This document shows positions 19,700 to 28,545 of a DNA stretch of 64,000 bases, in pieces. The position numbers were made by a program, and so were the translations under genes. The stretch is from Paracerasibacillus soli (lineage in GTDB: Bacteria; Bacillota; Bacilli; Bacillales; Amphibacillaceae), in NCBI RefSeq assembly GCF_034006335.1, contig NZ_JAWDIQ010000001.1. One strand, 5' to 3'. Numbering within the stretch: the first letter of the stretch is position 1; the number at the start of each line of letters is the position of its first letter. The notes under the pieces were generated by a model. The model was not told where the DNA came from. It did no database searches and was given only the letters and a program-made list of their open reading frames with translations.

Positions 19700-21167
19700 T
19701 CTAGCAGTCTTACCAATCATTATTCCGTTATTTGCTGGGATAATCGTAACCTTTGTCAATAAACGTGTCTCTCTTTCAAGAAATTTAGCAAAACTATTTA
19801 CTATACTTAACTTAGGTGTTGCAGTATATGTGATGTACCATGTCATACAACATGGTACAATCGTTTTAGAAACTGGAGAATGGGTTGCACCCTATGGCAT
19901 TGTGCTAGTTGCCGATTTACTTTCAGCACTGCTCATTTTAACAACAAACATTATTGCGACTGCTTGTGTATTTTATGCACCACGTTCTTTACCTGAGAGT
20001 AAAGAAAAACATTATTTTTATACGTTTTACTTTTTCTTACTAACTGGTGTGTCCGGTGCATTTCTAACAGGTGATTTATTTAACCTTTTTGTTTTCTTTG
20101 AAGTATTACTTATTGCTTCATATGCATTAATTGTACTAGGTGGAGATAGAGTTCAATTACGTGAATCGCTTAAATATGTGCTAATAAACGTATTTTCTTC
20201 TGTACTTTTTGTAACTGTCGTTGCCTTTTTATATGGGGTTGTTGGAACTGTAAATATGGCTCAAATTGCTGAACGCGTACAAGAAGTCGATCAAAAAGGT
20301 GTGTTAACAACAATTGCAATTTTATTGTTTTTCGTTTTTGGTACAAAAGCTGCATTATTCCCGCTTTACTATTGGATGCCAAAATCATACGTTGTACCAA
20401 ATCCAGTCGTTTCAGCATTATTTGGTGCACTACTAACAAAAGTTGGTGTCTATTCAATATTACGGGTATTCTCGCTCATTTTTGTCCATAACATTAGTTT
20501 GACTCATGAAATGTTCATTTGGTTTGCAGGGTTATCGATGATATTCGGTGTTATCGGGGCCCTCTCCACTTCAAATATTAAATTAATTATTGCCTATAAT
20601 ATTATTCCTGCCATCGGATTTATTATGATGGGTATTGGTTTTCATAACGCCGATGGATTATCAGGTTCCGTTTATTATTTAATGCACGATATGATTATAA
20701 AAACAGCCCTATTTCTACTTGTAGGTGCAATCGCTTATGTAGCCGGCACATCGGATTTGCGGAAAATGAATGGACTTATCCATCACTATCCAGTATTAGG
20801 TTGGTTGCTGTTTATTTCAGCATTTGTTTTGGCAGGTATACCACCATTTAGTGGATTTATTGGAAAGGTTCTGTTACTAAGAGGAGCATTTACTAACGAA
20901 GAAATTATCATCGCAATTATTGCATTAGGTACAAGCCTACTCATTTTATATTCGATTATGAAGATATTTATTCATGGATTTTGGGGCGAAAAAGTGGAAT
21001 TAAGAGAAAAAAAATCTACAAAAGGATTTATCGGACCTATCATATTTCTACTCCTATTCTCTATTGTATTGGGAGTTGGAGCAGAGTTTATCTATCCGAC
21101 AATTGATTCCATTTCAACTGATTTATTAGAACCAGAACATTATATTAATTCTGTATTGAAGGAGTAG
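19692..21167 (+). CDS. mrpD: Mrp Na+/H+ antiporter subunit D
   Basis: A 491-residue NuoM/NuoN-like proton-translocating subunit with about 14 hydrophobic segments. FNLFVFFEVLLIASYALI carries the conserved membrane glutamate, and PLYYWMPKSYVVPNPVVSA is the antiporter-type block. The start overlaps the mrpC end, with AAGGGG upstream. Intact. Confidence 0.94.
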   Translation: MSNLAVLPIIIPLFAGIIVTFVNKRVSLSRNLAKLFTILNLGVAVYVMYHVIQHGTIVLETGEWVAPYGIVLVADLLSALLILTTNIIATACVFYAPRSLPESKEKHYFYTFYFFLLTGVSGAFLTGDLFNLFVFFEVLLIASYALIVLGGDRVQLRESLKYVLINVFSSVLFVTVVAFLYGVVGTVNMAQIAERVQEVDQKGVLTTIAILLFFVFGTKAALFPLYYWMPKSYVVPNPVVSALFGALLTKVGVYSILRVFSLIFVHNISLTHEMFIWFAGLSMIFGVIGALSTSNIKLIIAYNIIPAIGFIMMGIGFHNADGLSGSVYYLMHDMIIKTALFLLVGAIAYVAGTSDLRKMNGLIHHYPVLGWLLFISAFVLAGIPPFSGFIGKVLLLRGAFTNEEIIIAIIALGTSLLILYSIMKIFIHGFWGEKVELREKKSTKGFIGPIIFLLLFSIVLGVGAEFIYPTIDSISTDLLEPEHYINSVLKE

Positions 21168-21173
21168 TGAACA

Positions 21174-21650
21174 ATGTCTTTTCAAATAATAGTGAATATG
21201 ATTATTGCAGTTATGTGGATGTTTCTGAATGAAGCTTACACGATTCAAAGCTTTGTCACGGGCTATATTTTAGGTATCCTGCTCCTTCTATTACTAAATC
21301 GATATGTACCTGGCCGATTTTATTTGGATCGTTTATTTAAAATTATGCAGTTAATCGTATTGTTTATCAAGGAACTTATTCTTTCAAATATCGATATTGT
21401 TAAACTTGTTTATACACCAAAATTAAAGACCGAACCAGGTATTTTTGCACTACCGTTGCAAGTAAAGAGTGAATGGGAAATCACACTATTAGCAAATTTA
21501 ATAACATTAACACCAGGTACACTAACAGTTGCTGTATCTGACGATCAAACGTATTTATATATCCATGCAATGGATATCGACAATATAGAAGACTCCATTC
21601 ACTCAATTAAAAACACCTTTGAAAAGGCAATTATGGAGGTGACGAGATGA
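21174..21650 (+). CDS. mrpE: Mrp Na+/H+ antiporter subunit E
   Basis: A 158-residue subunit with two or three N-terminal membrane helices and a soluble C-terminal domain (LANLITLTPGTLTVAVSDD is family-typical). It starts 6 nt after the mrpD stop and overlaps mrpF by 4 nt (ATGA). MrpE has no complex I counterpart. Intact. Confidence 0.92.
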   Translation: MSFQIIVNMIIAVMWMFLNEAYTIQSFVTGYILGILLLLLLNRYVPGRFYLDRLFKIMQLIVLFIKELILSNIDIVKLVYTPKLKTEPGIFALPLQVKSEWEITLLANLITLTPGTLTVAVSDDQTYLYIHAMDIDNIEDSIHSIKNTFEKAIMEVTR

Positions 21651-21958
21651 CAACGTTTCTAGAGTTTACAGAAACCTTGCTAAATTACACTGTTATAATA
21701 AGTGCTTTTGGGATTGCTATTTCCTTACTTTTGTTAGTTTATCGTATCATTATTGGACCTACAAATGCTGATCGCGCTGTTGCACTAGATACAATTGGTA
21801 TTAATTTAATGGCAGTTGCAGCATTAATGGCAATTACGTTGACCACTTCAAAACTAAACGATGTTATCTTATTAATCGGAGTATTATCGTTTTTAGGTAC
21901 AGTAGCGATTGCTAAATACTTAGAAAAGGGTGTTATCATTGACCGAGACATGGATTAA
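21647..21958 (+). CDS. mrpF: Mrp Na+/H+ antiporter subunit F
   Basis: A 103-residue three-helix membrane subunit with the family motif RIIIGPTNADRAVALDTIG. Start ATGA overlaps the mrpE stop; the end overlaps the start of mrpG. Intact. Confidence 0.92.
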   Translation: MTTFLEFTETLLNYTVIISAFGIAISLLLLVYRIIIGPTNADRAVALDTIGINLMAVAALMAITLTTSKLNDVILLIGVLSFLGTVAIAKYLEKGVIIDRDMD

Positions 21959-22319
21959 CATCATTTTAAACATTATCATCATTTTAAGTTTGTTAATTGG
22001 GACATTTTTTATTGTATCAAGTTCCATTGGAATTATCAGATTCCCTGATATTTATACAAGGTTACATGCTGCTACAAAGGCTTCTACTCTAGGACTTGCA
22101 GCCATTCTCATTGGAGCGTTCCTATTTTTATATATTGAAAATAATATTATTAGCGGCAAACTCATTTTATCCATCATATTTATTTTACTAACTGCGCCTG
22201 TATCTGGCCATATGATTTCTCGAGCAGCACATAAAACTGGAGTGAAACCTGTTATCAATAATCAACAAGATGAATTAGCGAAAGCAGAAAAACAATTTTA
22301 TGTTGAAAAAGTAAAGTGA
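21939..22319 (+). CDS. mrpG: Mrp Na+/H+ antiporter subunit G
   Basis: A 126-residue three-helix subunit with the family block GIIRFPDIYTRLHAATKAST. I chose the TTG at 21939, with AAGGG 8 nt upstream and protein start MTETWIN; a GTG at 21930 is possible but has no RBS spacing. The start lies inside mrpF. It is the last gene of the operon, followed immediately by a terminator. Intact. Confidence 0.9.
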   Translation: MTETWINIILNIIIILSLLIGTFFIVSSSIGIIRFPDIYTRLHAATKASTLGLAAILIGAFLFLYIENNIISGKLILSIIFILLTAPVSGHMISRAAHKTGVKPVINNQQDELAKAEKQFYVEKVK

Positions 22320-22333
22320 CATGACGTCACTTT
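22313..22333 (+). terminator. terminator of the mrp operon
   Basis: AAAGTGAC / GTCACTTT perfect 8-bp stem overlapping the mrpG stop codon, followed by ATTTTCG. Modest T tail. Confidence 0.65.
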
Positions 22334-22522
22334 ATTTTCGTCTATTTTAAGCTGTTCCCTTAGATAATTAGTTTTAACAATAAATAAAACCCCAGGAAAA
22401 CTAATGACTCCATAATAACTTTAATATCTTTAATTTTTTTGAATAGGACAGACACAAAACAATATATTCCTTCATAAAGATGTTGTATAGGCTAAAGCCT
22501 AACTTTTTGGAGGTGTATGTGT

Positions 22523-23236
22523 TTGTCAGGTATTTTAAGTGCCCTAGCAATGCTCATTAAAGAAGCCATTTTCTTTGTATCGTACGTCAAAAATCAGGCG
22601 TTTCCCCAGCCACTCTCCCCTGAAGAAGAAAAGAAATATATCGAACAAATGCAAAATGGTGTACACGAAGCAAGAAACAAGTTAATTGAACATAATTTAC
22701 GTTTAGTTGCCCACATTGTTAAAAAGTTTGAGAACACTGGTGAGGACACAGAAGATCTTATATCCATCGGAACGATTGGTCTTATCAAAGGAGTTGAAAG
22801 TTTCTCAACTGGCAAGGGACAAAACTGGCGACATATGCTGCGAGATGCATAGAAAACGAAATACTTATGTATTTAAGAAGTTTAAAGAAAGTGAAAAAGG
22901 ATGTTTCACTTCATGATCCTATTGGTCAGGACCAGGAAGGTAATGAAATTAGTTTAATGGATATCCTGGAGGCTGAAAATGAAAAATATTATTGAGCATA
23001 TCCAGTTGAATATGGAAATAGCGAAGATGAAGGATTATTTCTCTGTTCTTGACCAACGTGAAAAACAAGTTATCATTTACCGTTATGGCTTAAATAATAA
23101 CAAAGAGCTAACACAAAGAGAAATTGCTAAAAAGTTAAAAATATCTCGTAGTTATGTATCACGTATCGAAAAGCGCGCATTAATGAAGGTTTTTCATGAA
23201 TACTATCGGAAAGAACGCAGGAAGAGAAATCAATAA
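22523..23236 (+). CDS. sigK: RNA polymerase sigma-K factor, frame broken twice
   Basis: The late mother-cell sporulation sigma factor. It starts at TTG 22523 (M-S-G-I-L...) with GGAGG 9 nt upstream; an ATG at 22517 is too close to the RBS. Seen: the N-terminal pro-like segment, region 2 (LIEHNLRLVAHIVKKFENTG, EDLISIGTIGLIKG), then region 4 (QREIAKKLKISRSYVSRIEK). Frames change near 22818 (restoring GTKLATYAARCIENEILMYL) and near 22985 in an A run (restoring E-N-I-I-E-H-I-Q-L). Repaired length is about 237 residues. The gene is contiguous, with no skin-type prophage insertion. Breaks are probably sequencing errors. Confidence 0.9.
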
Positions 23237-23353
23237 ACTTAAATGTGAGCAAGTTAGATTCCCTTTCAGACATCCACATACAATGTTTCGTAACATATAG
23301 ATTTGCTGAAATATGAAGAAGCGTCCATCTTGTCTGAACTGTAGATTTGCAAA

Positions 23354-23390
23354 ATAAAAAAATGAGCTTCTTATAGCTCATTTTTTTTTA
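23354..23390. terminator. bidirectional terminator sigK/yrhC
   Basis: AATGAGCT / AGCTCATT stem with A run on the left and T run on the right. It lies about 120 nt after the sigK stop and overlaps the yrhC stop codon on the other strand. Confidence 0.85.
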
Positions 23391-23607
23391 TTCTTTTTTT
23401 GAGTCGTAACATGCGTATGAAAAATAGACCGCTAGTAATAACAAGTAACAAAGATAATAATATTAGAGTTTCGCCATCTTCCCTCGGATCCATATACAAA
23501 TCATGATACGCCCCAACATATAAATAACTACTCACGATAAGTAGAACAACGATAAAATGTTTATAATCACTTATCTTTTGAACAAGCTGCTTCCTTCTAT
23601 CATGCAT
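23371..23607 (-). CDS. yrhC: YrhC family membrane protein
   Basis: A 78-residue protein with two membrane helices (about residues 17-34 and 47-65) and basic ends. It resembles the YrhC family in layout and is linked to mtnN as in B. subtilis, where yrhC closes the mtnN/mccAB operon. AAGGGG lies about 9 nt before the ATG. Function is unknown; assignment rests mainly on size, topology and context. Confidence 0.65.
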   Translation of the reverse strand: MHDRRKQLVQKISDYKHFIVVLLIVSSYLYVGAYHDLYMDPREDGETLILLSLLLVITSGLFFIRMLRLKKRIKKNEL

Positions 23608-23683
23608 GATTGATTCCCCTTTTTACGCCTAAAGGAATCATATCATGATTGATAATCATTTTTTATAGGTAACTCATGGTAAA

Positions 23684-24373
23684 TTAATAGTTTTCTATCA
23701 TATTGATAATGAGTGTAGCAGCATTTGTAGCTGCTATTTCTAAAAATTCATCGAATGAAGTAGACGATTGTTTACCTGCAATGTCAGATAAAGAACGAAT
23801 AATAACAAATGGTGTGTTATATTGATAACATACTTGTGCGATTGCTGCAGCTTCCATTTCAGCAGCTTTCATCTCAGGAAACTTATTTCTTGCAAATGCA
23901 ACACGTTCTGGATTATCCATAAAAGAGTCCCCAGTAGCAATCATACCATTCACTACTTTAACTGATAACTTTGCTGCAGCTTCTCCTGCCTGTTTCATTA
24001 GTTTTGCATCCGCTTCATACACAGCAGGCATATTAGGCACTTGACCGTAGGCATAGTCAAAAGCTGTTGCATCTACATCATGATGAACAATTGTTGTTGA
24101 AATGACAATATCACCTATATTTAATTCAGTCGAAAATCCGCCTGCCGAACCTGTATTAATCACTTGTTGCGGTGCATAACGTTCATGCATAATTGTCGTT
24201 GCCATCGCAGCATTCACTTTACCTATACCTGATTTTAATAAAACAATATCTTTCCCTTTCAATTTACCACAAATAAATAGACAATTTGCAACAGTCTCTT
24301 CCTTATTATCTATCATCTCTGATTGCAATAGTGCAATTTCTTCATCCATTGCGCCAATTATACCTATAGTCAT
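23684..24373 (-). CDS. mtnN: 5'-methylthioadenosine/S-adenosylhomocysteine nucleosidase
   Basis: A 229-residue nucleosidase recycling MTA and SAH. Seen: GIIGAMDEEI (general acid Glu), NTGSAGG, AAEMEAAAIAQV and RSLSDIAG (catalytic Asp). The true start is the ATG at 24373, preceded by GGAGG with 8-nt spacing. In this sequence no stop separates it from yrrS upstream, producing a 459-codon joint frame; I treat that as an indel artefact because the internal RBS and ATG are ideal. It lies 76 nt before yrhC. yrrT, mccA and mccB of the B. subtilis operon are absent. Confidence 0.93.
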   Translation of the reverse strand: MTIGIIGAMDEEIALLQSEMIDNKEETVANCLFICGKLKGKDIVLLKSGIGKVNAAMATTIMHERYAPQQVINTGSAGGFSTELNIGDIVISTTIVHHDVDATAFDYAYGQVPNMPAVYEADAKLMKQAGEAAAKLSVKVVNGMIATGDSFMDNPERVAFARNKFPEMKAAEMEAAAIAQVCYQYNTPFVIIRSLSDIAGKQSSTSFDEFLEIAATNAATLIINMIENY

Positions 24374-25045
24374 GTTGTTTCCTCCAAATATTGATTTCCT
24401 ACCAATTTCCCTTAGTTGCTCAACTTTCGTTGGTTGCCAACCTTGTTCATCTACCCATGTTAAATATACACGATAGATTTCTGTTTTATCATTCGACGTG
24501 ACCGTGCCAACAACCTTATTTGGCTCTCCCCCATTCCCAATAAAATGGGTAACCATATTATCTTCACTTAAACCAGTAGCAACTTGAATAGCTCGCTCCA
24601 TTTCAAGCCAGTCTTGTGTATCCTTTTTAAATTGTGTCGTATGAGGTCCTGATTGTTCGGTGCCAATTGGCTGCCAATTCGCTGTATATGCTTCCATGAC
24701 ATTCGCATCTGAAGTCTCTATCATTTCTTTTTCAATTTCTGTTTGATTTTCTTCGTCTTCCTCTTCAACATCAGAATCCTTGTCATCTTCATCTATTGTA
24801 GCATTTGCCTCTGATGACTCGACATCATTTCCATTATTATTTTCTTCATTATCGAATTGACCTTGTGAAATGTTTTGGTCATCCTTTGTAGTCGTATCTG
24901 CATCATTACTTCCTCCAAATATCCATTTTCCAATTAACGTAAGAATGAGGATACTTGCAATCAATACTAGTATAGAAATAGATTTCGTAGTTTTTCTACG
25001 TTTTTCATATTTATTTACACGACTCAACTGATGATGGTCACTCAT
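24374..25045 (-). CDS. yrrS: YrrS family membrane-anchored protein (DUF1510)
   Basis: About 224 residues from the ATG at 25045 (AGGGAGGT with 8-nt spacing; an upstream ATG overlaps this RBS and is rejected). A cytoplasmic basic head (NKYEKRRKTTKSI) is followed by a membrane segment, a long acidic Asp/Glu/Asn-rich linker and a C-terminal domain with WQPIGTEQSGPHTTQF and WVDEQGWQPTKVEQLRE, which fit the YrrS C-terminal domain. The genuine stop is probably lost to a one-base indel near 24390-24410. In B. subtilis yrrS lies close to greA; here the Tad locus comes between. Confidence 0.75.
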
Positions 25046-25247
25046 CTGCCATACCTCCCTCATTCGTTCCTATCATAACTATTATAGTACCATACTATAT
25101 AATATATTTGCTAATTACAAAAACATGACGAGGAGAGTCAGTTAAATTTTAAATAAATATTCTTTTCGCATTAAGGATTGTCTTTCTCTATCCAATAGTT
25201 TCACAACACGACATAGTAAAATCACGACTTGGTTTATGTTGTCTTCA

Positions 25248-25569
25248 TCAATCAATAATCATTGTGTCGCGCTTCTGGGTTTGATAGGCATCAATCATTA
25301 GAAACACCGCAGTCAAAATATGCATAAGCATACCTAATATTGGAATCCAAGCAATTACGGATGTAATGATTCCAAGTATACTTCCATGCACTTTTTTTAT
25401 CCTGGATAAGTGAAAAAATGAGTGTAATAATGTGGAGTATAAACATCAACATTAATGGCGTATATGCCAATCCGATTACAAACGTTCCTCCAATAATTGG
25501 AAAGCCCCAAAATGCCTCTAATCCACCTGATATCCATTTTAATACAGTTGAAGATTTCAATTTATTCAT
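25248..25569 (-). CDS. small membrane protein, frame broken once
   Basis: Not a family I can name. The start is taken at the ATG at 25569 (M-N-K-L-K-S-S-T), with AAAGGA upstream. Three membrane segments: about residues 9-33, 35-50, and after repair 60-95. The frame breaks in a run of seven A at about 25390; removing one A continues the protein as KVHGSILGIITSVIAWIPIL and ends RDTMIID at 25248, about 107 residues. It lies between yrrS and the last gene of the Tad locus. Confidence 0.55.
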
Positions 25570-25624
25570 TCCTTTCGTTTCATTTTGTAGTAACATCAGT
25601 CTTTTTAAATGCTACTGCTAATTA

Positions 25625-25666
25625 AAAGGGACAGAAATGATTGATGTTTGTCATTTCTGTCCCTTT
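25625..25666 (-). terminator. 16-bp perfect hairpin ending the Tad locus
   Basis: AAAGGGACAGAAATGA / TCATTTCTGTCCCTTT with a 10-nt loop, 44 nt downstream of the FHA gene stop. Short T tail (TTTTAATT) on the minus strand. Probable terminator of the pilus operon. Confidence 0.7.
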
Positions 25667-25709
25667 GTATGTCCGTTTATATTATTTTATGCTAAAGTTT
25701 TGTCTAACA

Positions 25710-27350
25710 TTACAGTACTTCTACTTTTGCCTTATATACTTTATACGTATAATAAGTCTTACCAATTTGTATCTGATCACCATCTTTTAATTCATAAATC
25801 TCATGTGGATTAACGCGTTGATTATTAATAAAGGTTCCATTTTTAGAACCTAAGTCCTTCAATCCATACGTATCAGATAATCTTGTAAGTTCTATGTGCA
25901 ATCGGGAGATACTGCGGTCTTTATTAATTATATTCGTTCCCTTTTCTGCGCGTCCTATAATAACTGTTTCTCCTTCAAGACTAATTTCTTCCTCTTTACC
26001 ATTTCTTTCTGTAATGAGAATGTTTTTAACTGTTGGTGTTGGTTCACCCAATAATTCCGTCTCTAATAAAACTGTTTCATCGGGATAAGCATTTGACATA
26101 GGTTGTCGGATGTCATTTATATGATTCTCTCTAAAATAATCCATATGACTTTCCTCTGAAGATAAGTTTTGGTTGTCTTCATATTTGTTTTCAGAATTTA
26201 TATGCTGTTGAACATCATTTAACACATCATCATCGTTAATGGCATGCTGATTTGAACCTTGCTGAGGATTCTCTGATGCATGTTTATTAAATTGCTCTTG
26301 TTTCATTTGATTTATTATTGCATGAATTTCCTTTTCATCTTCACTTTGACCGAAATCTTGGTTTATTCCATTTTGGTTTTGGCTATAGGAAATAGCATGT
26401 TGATGTGTAGAACGATGACTATTTTCATTTACCACTTTTTGTTTCTTTTTAGGCCGATTTATCTTTACTTCCTTTTCCGTAATTATTGGTTCAACTCCTG
26501 GTCGCCAAACGAACCAGTAAACTATAACTCCAGTTATGGCAACGAGAGAGGAAATACTTGCTATAAGGAACATCAATTTGGATCCGCCTTCAGCTAATTT
26601 CCAGCTAACTGCAATTAACAATATACCAAATAGAATACTATAAAGCCTCTCTTTTCCTGATAGCGGAGGTAATTTCTTCACCTGTTTTATAATAGTTTCT
26701 TCTTCAATTTGGACTTCAGTTTTTGACTCAACCCTTACATTATTATCTTTTACTTCATTCGGTTCATAACCTTGGAGATCTTGAAGCAAGTGTTTTAATC
26801 CTTGTAAACTAAAACCCGGATCTTTCACATAGTTTAAAATCATTTTAAATTGCCCACCATGTATGCCCTGAACATCACCTGCTATATGGAGTAACAATTT
26901 CTTCAACTGATCGTACATTGAATTTGTTTCTTCTATTTCCTTGAATGGCAAATACATTAAATAAACTTGATGGTAATTATCCCCAATATAAATATAATCC
27001 TCATGAAGCACATAGTTTTCTTCTGTCAACATATGATTACTCGAATCTTGTAATGCCTGAATAATATTTAAAAATAACGTATAATAATCCTGCATTGTTA
27101 ATGGGCGTTCTTTCGCAATCGCTCGGAGCATACGTAAACCTTCAATACGATAATAAACTGATTTTTTACCATTTACATCTTCAAAGCTAATTGGTACTAG
27201 TCTCGGAATAACATTCGATTGGATCATTTTCATTTGTAGCTCTTGAAATGCTTCACCAGGAAACCCATTTGAATGTGATTGTTGTAACTTTAGATATGCA
27301 CCATTTGATTGGACTGTTTCTATATGAAATTGTTTGATTTGATTAGACAT
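25710..27350 (-). CDS. FHA-domain membrane protein of the Tad locus (DUF6382-like N-terminus)
   Basis: 546 residues. An N-terminal cytoplasmic domain (about 1-175) of the type found with Firmicute Tad loci, tentatively DUF6382, is followed by two adjacent membrane helices (about 236-253 and 259-282), a long polar Asn/His/Gln-rich linker, and a C-terminal FHA domain (about 450-540) with GRA at 466-468, H485 and NGT at 504-506. FHA domains bind phosphothreonine, so it may link a Ser/Thr kinase to pilus assembly; that role is an inference. Last gene of the locus, 11 nt after the prepilin peptidase. Intact. Confidence 0.8.
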   Translation of the reverse strand: MSNQIKQFHIETVQSNGAYLKLQQSHSNGFPGEAFQELQMKMIQSNVIPRLVPISFEDVNGKKSVYYRIEGLRMLRAIAKERPLTMQDYYTLFLNIIQALQDSSNHMLTEENYVLHEDYIYIGDNYHQVYLMYLPFKEIEETNSMYDQLKKLLLHIAGDVQGIHGGQFKMILNYVKDPGFSLQGLKHLLQDLQGYEPNEVKDNNVRVESKTEVQIEEETIIKQVKKLPPLSGKERLYSILFGILLIAVSWKLAEGGSKLMFLIASISSLVAITGVIVYWFVWRPGVEPIITEKEVKINRPKKKQKVVNENSHRSTHQHAISYSQNQNGINQDFGQSEDEKEIHAIINQMKQEQFNKHASENPQQGSNQHAINDDDVLNDVQQHINSENKYEDNQNLSSEESHMDYFRENHINDIRQPMSNAYPDETVLLETELLGEPTPTVKNILITERNGKEEEISLEGETVIIGRAEKGTNIINKDRSISRLHIELTRLSDTYGLKDLGSKNGTFINNQRVNPHEIYELKDGDQIQIGKTYYTYKVYKAKVEVL

Positions 27351-27361
27351 TATCTTCCCCC

Positions 27362-27889
27362 CTATGCAAGATACATGTAATAAAATGATGTCACAATACC
27401 TGGTATGACTGCATAAATAAATGGAAATCGATTGGATATATTATTTTTAAAATCATCGAGCGGAGTGAGTGATTTCTTTTGTAATGATTCCTTCATATGT
27501 ATAAAAACTAACGTCATGTTGACAAGAAAAGTTTTCGTTAATAATAAGATGACTATGCCTATTATTCCTGCAAAAATAATCGAATACATAATTCCATACA
27601 GCGTAAATAAAACTCCACAAATTGCACCAATTGCAGCGAATAATTTCACATCTCCAGCTCCAATTGCTTTAAATACATATAATAGAAGTAAAATCCCACC
27701 ACCCGCTAAACTGCCTAACATAGCATCTAAAAATCCATTTAGTTGATTAACAATGACATGATATATTATTCCAATAAAAAAGCCTGATACGTTTAGCCAA
27801 TTTGGTATACGATGATATCTAATATCAAAATAGCAAACAAATGCCAAAAATAAAGCTAAAATGATAAACTGTCCATACACGATAAACAC
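27362..27889 (-). CDS. A24 family prepilin peptidase (TadV/CpaA type)
   Basis: A 175-residue integral membrane aspartyl protease. The catalytic aspartates are D22 (YFDIRYHRIPN) and D80 in GAGDVKL. It lacks the N-terminal methyltransferase domain of PilD, as TadV-type enzymes do. It should process the G/S or G/L junctions in the Flp-like and TadE-like proteins of this locus. It is 6 nt after the TadE-like gene. Intact. Confidence 0.92.
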   Translation of the reverse strand: MFIVYGQFIILALFLAFVCYFDIRYHRIPNWLNVSGFFIGIIYHVIVNQLNGFLDAMLGSLAGGGILLLLYVFKAIGAGDVKLFAAIGAICGVLFTLYGIMYSIIFAGIIGIVILLLTKTFLVNMTLVFIHMKESLQKKSLTPLDDFKNNISNRFPFIYAVIPGIVTSFYYMYLA

Positions 27890-27895
27890 CTCCCT

Positions 27896-28486
27896 TTATT
27901 TACCCGCCCAAGCTCTTTCAGTGGCTAACTTTTTAACCTTTACTTTCTTTTCAAAAAAAGGTACAACAATCTTTAATTCAACTTCTGCTCCAACTATCGC
28001 TTTTGCATCATTACGTGTATTTGGATATTCATGTTTAAAAATTTTAATTCCATCTGGATTAAAGAAATCTCCTCCTTTTACAATTTCTCGATATTTATCT
28101 TTTACTGCTTTTTCATATAAAGGTTTTGCACCGTACTTGTCAATGACTTGCCCTGATGTCGGGACTAAGTCTTTACCCATTTGTGCAAGTTTTTCAAGTA
28201 GATTATTCGCGATGTCATGATTTCCTAGACTATCACCAGCTTTATCTTTTAAATCATCAATAAAACCATCCGTTGTTTCTTGAATTTTTTTCTCTGCTAC
28301 TAATGACAAAAATGTATAATGAGCAACTGTTTGAGCTGTGTCACTGACTGCATCTTGTAAAGCCATCTCTGCAATAGAAATTTTAACTAAAGATGTTAAA
28401 AACAATATAAATGTAAGTATGATAGGAATTAGTAAAGCAGCCTCAATCGTAATACTCCCATTTTCCCGCCGAAGAAGAGATATCAC
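27896..28486 (-). CDS. TadE/TadF-like pseudopilin
   Basis: About 196 residues from a GTG at 28486 with AAAGGAGG 6 nt upstream (an upstream ATG at 28519 is less likely). The N-terminus has a type IV prepilin-like site, RRENG followed by SITIEAALLIPIIL, with glutamate at position 5 of the mature form and a hydrophobic helix. The remainder is soluble. It lies between the lipoprotein array and the prepilin peptidase; likely a minor pseudopilin. Intact. Confidence 0.82.
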   Translation of the reverse strand: MISLLRRENGSITIEAALLIPIILTFILFLTSLVKISIAEMALQDAVSDTAQTVAHYTFLSLVAEKKIQETTDGFIDDLKDKAGDSLGNHDIANNLLEKLAQMGKDLVPTSGQVIDKYGAKPLYEKAVKDKYREIVKGGDFFNPDGIKIFKHEYPNTRNDAKAIVGAEVELKIVVPFFEKKVKVKKLATERAWAGK

Positions 28487-28545
28487 ATTTTTCCTCCTTT
28501 CATTCACGCAGATTAGCATTTTAAAGATGTATTAATTAATAGTAA

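Noticed and set aside
27861..28220. 119-codon ORF antisense to the TadE-like gene
   Set aside because: Opposite-strand shadow; codon pattern follows the real gene.
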